Positions 1 through 8,326 of a stretch of DNA of 64,000 nt are shown here, in pieces. The DNA comes from Zhenhengia yiwuensis (GTDB taxonomy: Bacteria; Bacillota; Clostridia; Lachnospirales; Cellulosilyticaceae). The stretch is taken from the NCBI RefSeq assembly GCF_014384995.1, contig NZ_JACRSY010000014.1, positions 30,232 to 94,231 of the forward strand, written 5' to 3'. The notes under the pieces were generated by a model. The model was not told where the DNA came from and did not search any database. It was given only the letters and a program-made list of their open reading frames with translations. Position 1 is the stretch's first letter, and each line of letters starts with the position of its first letter. Both the position numbers and the translations under genes were made by a program.

Positions 1-14
1 TATTTAAGCAAAGA

Positions 15-200
15 CATTTTAGGCGCTACTTTAGCTTAATAAGGAAACGTGTGATACACTGCAGCCCCCGCTACTGTAGACGAGGACTTCTTATTCGTAA
101 GGCTTGCCTTAACCACTGTACTTTTTGTATGGGAAGGTGAATAAGAGGGATGATACGTCAGCCAGGAGACCTACCTAAAATGAGAATTACCCTTTCGGTG
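15..200 (+). promoter_or_regulatory. Cobalamin (B12) riboswitch aptamer
   Basis: Seen: the conserved cobalamin-aptamer blocks in order, a GGAAACGTGTG-like block near 42-53, a core resembling GCCCCCGCTACTGTAGACGAG at about 65-85, and the B12 box GCCAGGAGACCTACC at 160-174. A terminator hairpin follows at 254-280, then cbiK. Known: adenosylcobalamin binding to this RNA class reduces expression of B12 synthesis and cobalt uptake genes. Inference: ligand-bound RNA favours the terminator and shuts off cbiK-cbiMNQO. The aptamer starts close to the window edge, so the promoter is probably partly outside. Confidence 0.9.
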
Positions 201-253
201 GGAAAGGAGGTAATATGTATTTTGTGCTTTTTTTGTTATGCACAAATATACAT

Positions 254-280
254 AAGCTCTCCTTCGGGGGAGCTTTTTTT
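254..280 (+). terminator. Riboswitch-controlled terminator before cbiK
   Basis: Hairpin with arms AAGCTCTCC and GGGGGAGCTT around a TTC(G) loop, followed by seven T. It lies between the B12 box and the cbiK ribosome binding site, the expected place for the expression platform of the cobalamin riboswitch. Confidence 0.88.
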
Positions 281-329
281 ATTGCCTTCCTTCTTGCGAT
301 TTAAAACTCAACAAAGAAGGAGACTGATT

Positions 330-1112
330 ATGTCAAAAAAAGCTTTACTTGTTGTGAGCTTCGGCACGAGCTATGAAGACACACGAAAAAAAACAATCGA
401 ACCTTGCGAAAATCTACTCCATAAAACCTTTAAAGATTATGATTTCTTTAGGGCCTACACCTCACAAATGATTATTCGCAAGCTTGCTTCTAGGGACGGT
501 TTATATATTGATAATGCTTCCCAGGCCCTACAGAAAATCTATGAAGCTGGTTATGATGAGGTGCTGATTCAATCTCTACATATTATTTGTGGAGAAGAGT
601 ATGACAAACTTAAAAGGCAGATTGAACCTTTTAAGGCGAAGTTTAAAAAACTCCATTTTGGTAGACCTCTTTTAACGACTATTGATGATTACAAAGCCGC
701 TGTTTCTGCTACTTTAAACAGCTTGCCTAAACTTAAAGAACATGAAGGTGTAGTCTTTATGGGGCATGGTACTTACCATGAGTCCTTTTCCGCCTACTGC
801 GCTCTGGAATATATGTTCCATCATTTAGGCGCGCCTATTTATGTAGGCACTGTGGAAGGCTATCCTACACTTGATGAAGTACTTTATAAACTTCAAAAAG
901 ACAGTATAACTCAGGTTTACCTCGCACCTTTTATGCTTGTGGCAGGTGACCATGCCATCAACGATATGGCTGGAGACGAAGAAGATTCTTGGAAGGTTAT
1001 CCTATCAAACCATGGAATTCAGTCTAAAATCTTGTTACAAGGACTTGGTGAAAATAAAGAAATTCAAAAACTCTTTGTAAATCATGCCTTAGACTGCATT
1101 AATTCATTTTAA
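330..1112 (+). CDS. cbiK: Sirohydrochlorin cobaltochelatase CbiK
   Basis: 260 aa. Inserts Co2+ into (siro)hydrochlorin in the anaerobic cobalamin pathway, in the cytoplasm. The N-terminus MSKKALLVVSFGTSYEDTR is the typical CbiK opening, and later segments (VVFMGHGTYHES with the metal-binding His, and LAPFMLVAGDHAINDM with a second His) match the class II chelatase fold and active site. The reading frame stays open upstream, but that extension runs through the riboswitch and terminator; the ATG at 330 with AGAAGGAGA just before it is the real start. First gene of a cobalt operon with cbiMNQO, 27 bases before cbiM. Controlled by the cobalamin riboswitch upstream. Identification is firm. Confidence 0.93.
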   Translation: MSKKALLVVSFGTSYEDTRKKTIEPCENLLHKTFKDYDFFRAYTSQMIIRKLASRDGLYIDNASQALQKIYEAGYDEVLIQSLHIICGEEYDKLKRQIEPFKAKFKKLHFGRPLLTTIDDYKAAVSATLNSLPKLKEHEGVVFMGHGTYHESFSAYCALEYMFHHLGAPIYVGTVEGYPTLDEVLYKLQKDSITQVYLAPFMLVAGDHAINDMAGDEEDSWKVILSNHGIQSKILLQGLGENKEIQKLFVNHALDCINSF

Positions 1113-1139
1113 AATGTATCATAAAAGGGAGATGTAATC

Positions 1140-1880
1140 ATGAAAAGAAAGTTACCGATTTTTGGAGTATTTTGCTTTGTAGCAGGATTAGTCACCATGA
1201 ATACACAGGCTATGCATATTATGGAAGGTTTCCTTCCTGTAGGCTGGAGTATTGGCTGGGGGATTTTATGCCTACCATTTTTCATAGCAGGTATTATTTC
1301 TATGAAAAAAACACTTCAAGAAGACTCTAAAACTAAACTCGTGCTTGCTATGGCTGGTGCCTTTGCCTTTGTACTGTCAGCACTAAAAGTTCCTTCTGTA
1401 ACAGGAAGCTGTTCCCACGCTACAGGTGTAGGCCTCGGTGCTATTCTGTTTGGGCCTACTGTAATGGTAGTTATTGGTGGTATTGTCTTATTGTTTCAAG
1501 CGCTACTTTTGGCCCATGGTGGTATTACTACATTAGGTGCTAATGTATTTTCTATGGCAATCGTAGGCCCTTTTGCAGCTTATTTTATCTATAAATTACT
1601 TCGTAAAACTAAAATGCCTGAGTGGTTTGCTATCTTTTTAGCTGCTATGTTAGGAGATCTTCTTACATATGTTATGACATCTATTCAGCTCGCCCTCGCC
1701 TTTCCAGCCCAAACTGGTGGCTTTATGGAATCACTTCTGAAGTTCCTCGGAATTTTTGCTATGACTCAAATACCACTAGCTATCAGCGAAGGCCTTTTAA
1801 CTGTTGTTGTAATTAACGCTCTTAAAAAATATAGCCAAGAAGGTCTTATCAGTTTAGGCAGACTTTCAAAGGAGGATTAA
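1140..1880 (+). CDS. cbiM: Cobalt ECF transporter substrate-binding component CbiM
   Basis: 246 aa integral membrane S-component of the CbiMNQO cobalt importer. Residues 1-24 form a hydrophobic leader ending NTQA; the next residues MHIMEGFLP are the family hallmark, in which the mature N-terminal Met-His helps bind the metal. The SCSHATGVGLGA segment near residue 95 supplies further conserved His/Ser ligands. About six membrane segments follow. The stop codon overlaps the cbiN start by one base. The B12 riboswitch context argues for cobalt rather than nickel. Very typical length and sequence. Confidence 0.94.
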   Translation: MKRKLPIFGVFCFVAGLVTMNTQAMHIMEGFLPVGWSIGWGILCLPFFIAGIISMKKTLQEDSKTKLVLAMAGAFAFVLSALKVPSVTGSCSHATGVGLGAILFGPTVMVVIGGIVLLFQALLLAHGGITTLGANVFSMAIVGPFAAYFIYKLLRKTKMPEWFAIFLAAMLGDLLTYVMTSIQLALAFPAQTGGFMESLLKFLGIFAMTQIPLAISEGLLTVVVINALKKYSQEGLISLGRLSKED

Positions 1881-2170
1881 TGATGTCTGAGAAAAAAATG
1901 AATGTCTTACTTATTGTACTTGTTGTAATTATTAGCTTTGCTCCTTTATTTCTTGTAAAAAATGCGGAGTTTGGTGGAGCCGATGGTGAGGCTGAAACAG
2001 CTATCACGCAAATCGCTACAGACTATGAACCTTGGTTCGAACCGCTTATCGAACCTGCTAGTGGTGAAATTGAAAGCTTACTCTTTGCCCTTCAGGCAGC
2101 CTTTGGCGCAAGCATCCTAGCTTACGGATTTGGTTATCTTAAAGGTCACAGCAAAGCCAAAGAAGATTAA
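1880..2170 (+). CDS. cbiN: Cobalt transport accessory protein CbiN
   Basis: 96 aa with two membrane helices (about residues 7-26 and 66-86) joined by an acidic extracytoplasmic loop containing FGGADGEAETAI and YEPW, the CbiN signature. Works with CbiM in metal capture and loading. GGAGG at 1871-1875 precedes two possible ATG starts (1880 and 1883); the first overlaps the cbiM stop. Third gene of the riboswitch-controlled cobalt operon. Confidence 0.93.
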   Translation: MMSEKKMNVLLIVLVVIISFAPLFLVKNAEFGGADGEAETAITQIATDYEPWFEPLIEPASGEIESLLFALQAAFGASILAYGFGYLKGHSKAKED

Positions 2171-2173
2171 GCG

Positions 2174-2956
2174 ATGAAAGATATTGATAAATATGCCTAT
2201 ATGTCCGCCTTAAGACCTCTTGATCCTACTCAGAAAGTTCTTCTCACTTTTCTGCTCCTTATAACCTGCCTTTGTTCAAGCTCTATTGTAATGTTTTGCT
2301 TTGTCATCGGCTTAATGGGTTGGATTACTATTTATAAAGGGCATATCGTCATGAGTTTATACCTTAAACTTATGACGATCCCCCTTACCTTTTTACTACT
2401 AAGTATCCTTACTTTATTATTTGAGTTTTCCAGTGATGCCTCTGTTTACTTAGTATCACTTCCTATAGGTAACTTTTATGTGGGCATTACAAGTTCTAGC
2501 TTACAAACAGTATGCATACTGTTCTTTAAGGTATTTGCAAGCGTAAGCTGCTTATATTTTTTATGCTTATCTACCCCTATGACAGATATTCTACGGGTAT
2601 TTGAAAAATTTAAATGTCCAACCTTTCTTATAGAAATGATGAGCCTAATTTATCGCTTTATCTTTGTTCTTATTGATACAGCTTTTACAATGCACACTGC
2701 GCAAGCTTCAAGACTTGGTTATAAAAGCTTTCGATTGGGTATTAAGTCACTTGGCATGCTTCTAAGCACTATTCTTATCCGCACGCTTAAGATAAATAAT
2801 AATCTCTATACTGCGCTTGAATGCCGAGGGTATGCAGGCTCTTTAAAAGTCCTTAATGAAGATGCTTATAAAAGGATTAACTATTTTTATTTTGTTATAC
2901 TTGAGGCTATCCTCCTAGGACTTATTGCACTTGAAAATTTCTTACTTGGGAGGTAG
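2174..2956 (+). CDS. cbiQ: Cobalt ECF transporter T-component CbiQ
   Basis: 260 aa, about five membrane helices. The EcfT/CbiQ family signature is visible as AQASRLGYKSFR near residues 176-187 and the second Ala-Arg-Gly-like coupling motif ALECRGYAGSL near residue 216; these cytoplasmic helices contact the ATPase CbiO. It starts three bases after the cbiN stop and ends just inside the upstream region of cbiO, so the genes are translationally packed. Energy-coupling scaffold of the cobalt importer. Confidence 0.92.
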   Translation: MKDIDKYAYMSALRPLDPTQKVLLTFLLLITCLCSSSIVMFCFVIGLMGWITIYKGHIVMSLYLKLMTIPLTFLLLSILTLLFEFSSDASVYLVSLPIGNFYVGITSSSLQTVCILFFKVFASVSCLYFLCLSTPMTDILRVFEKFKCPTFLIEMMSLIYRFIFVLIDTAFTMHTAQASRLGYKSFRLGIKSLGMLLSTILIRTLKINNNLYTALECRGYAGSLKVLNEDAYKRINYFYFVILEAILLGLIALENFLLGR

Positions 2957-2960
2957 CACT

Positions 2961-3812
2961 ATGTCAGCAAACATTATTATGGAGACTAAACAACTTTGCT
3001 TCAACTATCCTGATGGTACCCCTGTTTTAAAGGACCTATCTATACAAATCCAAAAAGGAAAAACAACTGGTATCCTTGGTGGAAATGGAGCGGGTAAATC
3101 TACTTTATTTCTTAATTTAAATGGTATCTTAAGACCTACTTCTGGTCAGGTCTATCATAAAAATCTACCTATCTCCTACTCCTCTAAGTCTCTTAACCAG
3201 CTTAGACAGTCTGTAGGTATTGTATTCCAAGATCCTGACACCCAACTTTTCTCAGCCAGTGTGTACCAAGATGTCTCCTTCGGAGTAGTCAATCTAGGTA
3301 TTCCTGAAAGCGAGGCACATCTTAGAACAGAAAATGCTCTAAAACGCACAGGTACCTATGAGCTCCGTCAAAAACCCACCCATAGCTTAAGCTACGGTCA
3401 GAAAAAACGCGTTGCCCTAGCAGGCATTATTGCTATGGAACCTGAAGTCCTCATTTTAGATGAACCTACAGCTGGGCTTGACCCTCAAGGCGTTAGTGAA
3501 ATCATGCAACTTATTCGCGAGCTTCAACAAGATTTAGGGATTGCAATCCTTATCGCTACCCATGATATGGATCTTGTACCTATGTACTGTGATTATATTT
3601 ATTTACTTAATCAAGGTGAGATAGTAGGATGTGGCTCTCCTGACGAAATTTTTAACAAGCCTTCTCTACTTCGCCAAATCCATTTAAGGCTACCTCGTAT
3701 CGGGCACCTTATGGAACTCCTTAAGACTAAGGATGGCTTTCCTATCGAAGGCTTACCCGTCTCCATCTCCCACGCCCGTAAGGAACTTAGTCGTATATTT
3801 CACTTAAAATAA
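2961..3812 (+). CDS. cbiO: Cobalt ECF transporter ATP-binding protein CbiO
   Basis: 283 aa cytoplasmic ATPase that powers CbiMNQ. Walker A GGNGAGKST (about residues 44-52), Q-loop VFQDPDTQLF, signature LSYGQKKR, Walker B VLILDEPTAGLD and H-loop ATHDMD are all present. The FQDPDTQLFS sequence is characteristic of CbiO/EcfA proteins. I place the start at the ATG at 2961 because GGGAGGT stands seven bases upstream; the frame is open 36 bases further up but has no ribosome binding site there. Last gene of the cobalt operon, followed directly by a terminator. Confidence 0.93.
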   Translation: MSANIIMETKQLCFNYPDGTPVLKDLSIQIQKGKTTGILGGNGAGKSTLFLNLNGILRPTSGQVYHKNLPISYSSKSLNQLRQSVGIVFQDPDTQLFSASVYQDVSFGVVNLGIPESEAHLRTENALKRTGTYELRQKPTHSLSYGQKKRVALAGIIAMEPEVLILDEPTAGLDPQGVSEIMQLIRELQQDLGIAILIATHDMDLVPMYCDYIYLLNQGEIVGCGSPDEIFNKPSLLRQIHLRLPRIGHLMELLKTKDGFPIEGLPVSISHARKELSRIFHLK

Positions 3813-3850
3813 AAGCGTACTGCATTTGTATTAGCAGTACGCTTTTATTT
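3811..3850 (+). terminator. Terminator of the cbiKMNQO operon
   Basis: Arms AAAAGCGTACTGC and GCAGTACGCTTTT around a 10-base loop, then ATTTTTG. It begins at the cbiO stop codon. Confidence 0.92.
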
Positions 3851-3899
3851 TTGCTCTTTTCATTTTATCTAAAAGAATCTTCTATTGCAGCATATAAAG

Positions 3900-3948
3900 A
3901 AAGAGATATACCAAGCCAGTTCATGAACTCGTTTTGGTATATCTCTTT
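3900..3948 (-). terminator. Inverted repeat, terminator between convergent genes
   Basis: Arms AAGAGATATACCAA and TTGGTATATCTCTT with a 19-base spacer. Located between the end of the cobalt operon and the 3' end of the minus-strand DUF305 gene; it has a T-run on the plus side and a weaker one on the minus side, so it may act in both directions. Confidence 0.7.
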
Positions 3949-3962
3949 TTTCTTCTTCCTAT

Positions 3963-4595
3963 CTACCTTATCTCTCTTACAAACTTCTCCATTTGTTTCA
4001 ATTCTTTCGTCTGACGCTCTATCATTTTAGTGGCAATTTCCTGTACAGTAATATTAGAACTATACTGCACAAACTGCTCAGCTAGTTTGTTGGTTGCCTT
4101 ATGACTTGCTATCATCTGAAGCAGATAAGCTTTATCTACATTTTCTGTGCAATCTGCTTCTTCCATTTCTTTAAGCATTTCACTTATAATACCCTCATAT
4201 TGAGCTAGATACTGTGCTTCTTTCTCCTTATCCACTAGCTTTTCTTTCTTAAGTTGTTTAATAAGGAGCTCCATCTGATCTTTTCGTTTATAATGTGTAC
4301 GTTTAATACCTCTAGCAAACTGCCAAATAACAGGATTATCTCCATTAGTTAACTCATTTTCTACCATGGCCAAGGTCCCTTTGTGGTGACTACTTAGCTC
4401 ATAGAGAAAATCTATGGTGACATCTCCTGTTTTAGGAGCTTTTTTTAGCTCCTTATGCATGGTCTTTAGTATTTTTCCATATGTTTTTGTATAAGCTTCA
4501 TAATTTTCTTTAGGTCGGTCTTTAGCATAACTTACTGTACTAACGACCATCAAACTAAGTAAGATGATTGCGATTTTTTTCATAGGTATGTTCAT
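3963..4595 (-). CDS. DUF305-family secreted protein
   Basis: 210 aa with an N-terminal signal peptide (hydrophobic residues about 8-24, cleavage near SYAKD). Two helical repeats carry the DUF305 pattern: ELSSHHKGTLAMVENEL (about residues 67-83) and QMIASHKATNKLAEQF, where the paired His and SHK positions resemble the metal-binding helices of this ferritin-like family. Role in the family is poorly known; exported and possibly copper- or metal-related. Start chosen at the first ATG, with AAGGAG nine bases upstream. It has its own transcription unit and is unrelated in orientation to the cobalt operon. Confidence 0.72.
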   Translation of the reverse strand: MNIPMKKIAIILLSLMVVSTVSYAKDRPKENYEAYTKTYGKILKTMHKELKKAPKTGDVTIDFLYELSSHHKGTLAMVENELTNGDNPVIWQFARGIKRTHYKRKDQMELLIKQLKKEKLVDKEKEAQYLAQYEGIISEMLKEMEEADCTENVDKAYLLQMIASHKATNKLAEQFVQYSSNITVQEIATKMIERQTKELKQMEKFVREIR

Positions 4596-4637
4596 TATAG
4601 TTTGCTCCTTATAACTAATATACCTGTTTATTATTCG

Positions 4638-6770
4638 CTAGATGTCGTATTGTATACCTGTAATTGTTTCTGTTTCATTATCAAAAAGTGTTAAAGCTAA
4701 TTTTTCAAGGACAGAACAAGGTGCGTTCTTCAATTTAATATTAAAATGATTATTTTCTTTTTTAATTTCAACTTCTGTTACATGCCCCTCTAAATGTACC
4801 TGTCTATCCATCCCATTATCTTCATAGTAAGTATGATGACATACTTCTTTGCAGTAAGCAATTCCTGTTAGGCTCGTCATATCTAAATCTTTTGTACTAT
4901 CTGCTGCCGCTCCTAATAAAAGCATACGCCCCGGTCTTACAAAGAGAATGAGCTGGTCCATATCACAGGCTACATAGTGGTGCCCTTTAGTCATCTTAGT
5001 TAGTGTGTAAGTTTTCTCATCCTCAAACGTAACAAGCAACATATCTTCTGGTAAATACACATAACGACCAGTCTTATTCTGCTCATATACAGGTGCAATC
5101 ATAAGACTTTCTCCTACTAAAAGCTGGTCTTCCACTTCTCTTACATACTCATCTTCATATTCAAAGGCAAGCGGTTTAAAGTACATGCCATCTTCTAACG
5201 CAGCTTTCATATACTCGCTATATAAGTGTGGAATTAGTGCATAACGCAATTTAATCCATTTTTTAAGCCTTTCTGTATGCTCAAAAGCATAAGGCTCCTG
5301 TTGTCTTGTCCATGCCGCTGTATGATTACGTAAAAGTGGCATAAAGATACCAAACTGAATCCATCTTGTTAGAAGGTCTTCTGTTGTATTATCACTAAAT
5401 CCACCTACATCTGCTCCACTATATAGGAACCCGTACATATTAAGAGAAGGCATCATCTTAATATTAAGCAGTAAATGGCTCCACCATGAACGGTTATCCC
5501 CAGTCCATATCCCTCCATAACGATGCATACCTACATAAGATGCCCTTGAAAAGAGTAGTACCCTTTCTGAAGGTCTAAGCTTTTCAAAAGCCTCTCCTGC
5601 TGCCCTTGTCATATTGTACCCATATAAGTTATGAACATCATAGTGTCTGACGCATTTGCCATCCATGTCGTGATGCATTTCTTTAAAGTATTCCTCTTTA
5701 TTCATGATTTGACTAAAGCTATCTTTAATACCGAAGAATGTGCCGAGATCAATATTCTTATCCTTACTTTCCTCTACCTTCTGCATAGCCTGTGCCATAG
5801 CTCTTGGTGTATAGAAAATAGCTGGTTCATTCATATCATTCCAAAAGCCATCAATTCCTTTATCCATAAGGCATGCATAATGCTGGCCAAACCATGCTCT
5901 TGCCTTACTATTTAAAAAGTCAGGGAAATGCACCTTCCCAGGCCATACTGCACCTTCAAAGATATTCCCTTTTTCATCTCTTACAAAGAAGTCCCCTTCT
6001 ACCCCTTCTTCATAAATATTGTAGCCTTCTTCTACTTTTACCCCAGCATCAATAATAGGAATGAGTCTAATACCATCCCTTTTTAGCTCCGCTACAAGCT
6101 CTTCAAAATCAGGAAATTTCTCACGATCTATAGTAAAATCCTTAAGCCTCTCCATGTAATCAATATCTAAATAAATGCTATCTAACGGAATACCATTATC
6201 TCTAAAGCCTTTTGCTACAGCCCTTACTTCCTCATTCGTTTTATAACTCCATCTACTTTGCTGATAACCAAATGCCCATCTAGGCGGTATGTAACTTACT
6301 CCTGTAAGCTGCCTAAAAGTCTTCACTATATCAAGAAGGGTATCTCCTTCTAAAATATATAGGTCTAAATCCATGGTTTCTGGTATAATCACTAATTCAT
6401 CTAACTGACTGTACCCTATATCAAAAGTTAACCTACCAGGGTAATCTATAAAGAGTCCAAAAGGCTTCTCTTCTGCTATGATAATAAAGTTATGTGCAGC
6501 ATATAAAGACCTTTTAGTCTCTGTATGCATATCATCATCGGAGCAAAAACTTTCATAAATCCATCCTCTTTTATTAATGCCCCTTACGCTTTCTCCTAAA
6601 CCATATACAGGTATGTCCTTTTTCAGTTTATATTTAAAACTTTTGCCTTCTAAAGCTAAATATGATAGATTCTCTCCTACTTTTATATTACCTAATACAA
6701 CTGCATCTGTTTCAATAGGCTGCCCATAAGTATACTTGATTACTTTTTCATCTAATTCCATATGCTTCAT
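4638..6770 (-). CDS. Glycoside hydrolase family 31 (alpha-glucosidase type)
   Basis: 710 aa cytoplasmic retaining alpha-glycosidase; no signal peptide. The GH31 nucleophile motif GFWNDMNEP places the nucleophile at D312, and GIWTGDNRSWW gives the acid/base at D425. The N-terminal beta-sandwich domain precedes the barrel, with GYQQSRWSY near residue 170 as the family's barrel entry, and beta-rich C-terminal domains follow. Expected to release alpha-linked glucose (or xylose) from oligosaccharides; the substrate cannot be told from sequence by eye. Standalone gene with no sugar transporter next to it. Length is normal for the family. Confidence 0.88.
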   Translation of the reverse strand: MKHMELDEKVIKYTYGQPIETDAVVLGNIKVGENLSYLALEGKSFKYKLKKDIPVYGLGESVRGINKRGWIYESFCSDDDMHTETKRSLYAAHNFIIIAEEKPFGLFIDYPGRLTFDIGYSQLDELVIIPETMDLDLYILEGDTLLDIVKTFRQLTGVSYIPPRWAFGYQQSRWSYKTNEEVRAVAKGFRDNGIPLDSIYLDIDYMERLKDFTIDREKFPDFEELVAELKRDGIRLIPIIDAGVKVEEGYNIYEEGVEGDFFVRDEKGNIFEGAVWPGKVHFPDFLNSKARAWFGQHYACLMDKGIDGFWNDMNEPAIFYTPRAMAQAMQKVEESKDKNIDLGTFFGIKDSFSQIMNKEEYFKEMHHDMDGKCVRHYDVHNLYGYNMTRAAGEAFEKLRPSERVLLFSRASYVGMHRYGGIWTGDNRSWWSHLLLNIKMMPSLNMYGFLYSGADVGGFSDNTTEDLLTRWIQFGIFMPLLRNHTAAWTRQQEPYAFEHTERLKKWIKLRYALIPHLYSEYMKAALEDGMYFKPLAFEYEDEYVREVEDQLLVGESLMIAPVYEQNKTGRYVYLPEDMLLVTFEDEKTYTLTKMTKGHHYVACDMDQLILFVRPGRMLLLGAAADSTKDLDMTSLTGIAYCKEVCHHTYYEDNGMDRQVHLEGHVTEVEIKKENNHFNIKLKNAPCSVLEKLALTLFDNETETITGIQYDI

Positions 6771-7468
6771 CCTCTCTACTCTATATTTTTAATGCACTTA
6801 GTATAACATAGTAAGAATGTTATAAAAACACTATAATTAACAGAATAAAACTCAGTCTTGCTTTCCTTTAGCTCAGCTTTACTCACTCTATCTCTTATTT
6901 ACTTAAAACTATTTTATTTACAAGCCCTATGGAGCTATTGGCATAGACTCTAAAATTAAAATAACGCTCTAAAGTAATCATTTTTTCAGATACAGCTGTT
7001 TGTGTATTAAGTAATCTCATTAAAAAATTATAAAAAAATCGAAGAATTTCTAGTACATAGGACTATATAGTATATGTAAAATGCAAACACATCCTAGGTA
7101 GTAGATACATCTTACACATTGTAAGCAAGATAGTTCTAATGCTAGTCCCCCCTTCTAGCTCTAGCTACTACTGCTTACACCATACCATAGGCATGAATTG
7201 TGGCAGCAAGCTTATGGTTGAACCTACGCTAAGTAACTACACTAAGTATCTGGCAGCAGATTAAGAAGCTATCAGCCTATCTTCCAGCAACCTCATACGT
7301 TCTACGTGCTACCTCCTAACTCACCTTTATACATGCATAGGCATCCCTATAAACGATAGTTACGGACAATACCCACCTACGACCTATGACTAGCCTATAG
7401 AAAAGCCCTCCACTTCCTGGTCTTAAGCCTCTCTACTTAATCCGTTACAGGCTAACTTATGCCACACA
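6771..7468. other. Gene-free stretch, possible structured RNA on minus strand
   Basis: No ORF of useful length in either strand. From about 7080 to 7465 the base composition changes: less AT-rich than the flanks and clearly purine-rich on the minus strand, with several short repeated words (CTGCCA, ATGCCTATG, GTAAGC). The part from 6780 to 7080 is ordinary AT-rich spacer. I recognise no known RNA family in it (not RNase P, tmRNA, 6S, SRP or a group II intron by eye). See findings. Confidence 0.4.
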
Positions 7469-7527
7469 AAAAGCCAAGCTAAATACAGTCTATTTTAAGG
7501 GGGAGACTGTATTTAGCTTGGCTTTTA
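7469..7527 (-). terminator. Long perfect hairpin 3' of mntP
   Basis: A 22-base perfect stem whose arms begin AAAAGCCAAGCTAAATACAG and end with the complementary CTGTATTTAGCTTGGCTTTT, with a short loop. Lies four bases beyond the mntP stop. T-runs on both sides suggest it can stop transcription in both directions. Confidence 0.85.
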
Positions 7528-7530
7528 TTA

Positions 7531-8103
7531 TTAAAATAACGCTTTAACTGCAATGATTACTAAAATAAGACCGCCTAGTATCTCTGCCTTTCCACCTAGT
7601 AAACTACTTACCTTTTTACCTGCCAAAATAGCTATAAGACAGCATATGGCTGTTGTTAGCATAATAATGCTTACTGCTGGAATGATGCTCACCTGCATAG
7701 CACTAAAGCCTATACCAACTGCAAAAGCATCAATACTTGTTGCTATAGCTTGAATAAATAACGTTTTATAAGTAAGTACTTTCCCTTCTGATTCTACATC
7801 TTTTTCTGTTTCTGCCTCTTCCTCATCTTTATGTCCTAGATTATCCTTAAGCATTTTCCCTCCGATAAAACCTAAAATCACAAAGACTAATATATTCGCA
7901 TACTTACTAATCACATCCGCAAATAATCCCCCTGCAAAGTAACCGATAAGTGGCATAAGCCCCTGGAACACCCCAAAGAGAATTGGCATTGCTAGTGTTT
8001 TTGCTTTAGTGGTATTCTTATAAGCCATACCATTCGCCATAGATACTGCTACAGCATCCATACTAAGACCAAGTCCGATTAAAATAATTTCGATAAATCC
8101 CAT
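7531..8103 (-). CDS. mntP: Manganese efflux pump MntP
   Basis: 190 aa, six predicted membrane helices. The two halves carry the paired MntP motifs: GLGLSMDAVAVSMANG near the N-terminus and ATSIDAFAVGIGFSAM in the second half, whose Asp residues are the family's conserved ion-path residues. A hydrophilic acidic loop (DEEEAETEKDVESEG) joins them. Exports Mn2+ across the cytoplasmic membrane. AAGGAGAGG precedes the ATG. The yybP-ykoY-type RNA just upstream fits the known control of mntP genes by manganese. Confidence 0.9.
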   Translation of the reverse strand: MGFIEIILIGLGLSMDAVAVSMANGMAYKNTTKAKTLAMPILFGVFQGLMPLIGYFAGGLFADVISKYANILVFVILGFIGGKMLKDNLGHKDEEEAETEKDVESEGKVLTYKTLFIQAIATSIDAFAVGIGFSAMQVSIIPAVSIIMLTTAICCLIAILAGKKVSSLLGGKAEILGGLILVIIAVKALF

Positions 8104-8156
8104 TCTTTCCTCTCCTTTTTACCACAGATTTATGCTTATTTTAGACAAAAAATAAA

Positions 8157-8192
8157 AGACCCATGTATGGCAAATAAACCATACATGAGTCT
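8157..8192 (-). terminator. mntP: Expression-platform terminator of the Mn riboswitch
   Basis: Minus-strand hairpin with arms AGACTCATGTATGG and CCATACATGGGTCT, then TTTATTTTTTG. Its 5' arm shares the CTCATG bases (8189-8184) with helix P1 of the upstream aptamer, so the two structures exclude each other. Confidence 0.85.
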
Positions 8193-8276
8193 TGTTCTTT
8201 AAGACAAGCCAGATTACTACGTAATCATTATGTTGACTTGCCACTTATATCAATAAGCAAACTACTCCCTCATGAA
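8184..8276 (-). promoter_or_regulatory. Probable yybP-ykoY manganese riboswitch
   Basis: On the minus strand the segment contains GGGAGTAG right after a CATGAG arm (8274-8269), a P2 hairpin TTGCTTAT/ATAAGTGGCAA, the L3-like GTCAACATAATG, a small hairpin and a closing CTCATG (8189-8184) that pairs with CATGAG to form P1. GGGAGTAG and TCAACAT are the hallmark loops of yybP-ykoY RNAs, known to bind Mn2+. Its position upstream of mntP is the classic one. Inference: Mn2+ stabilises P1, blocks the terminator and turns mntP on. Confidence 0.82.
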
Positions 8277-8326
8277 GTAACTATTTTCATTATAAACAAT
8301 TAAACTTTTAAAGTCAATTAACCTAC

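Noticed and set aside
150..329. Extended N-terminus of CbiK
   Set aside because: It would be translated through the riboswitch and its terminator; the ATG at 330 has its own AGAAGGAGA.
7080..7465. Group II intron or RNase P RNA
   Set aside because: No domain V-type hairpin, no reverse transcriptase and no P4 core motifs are visible.
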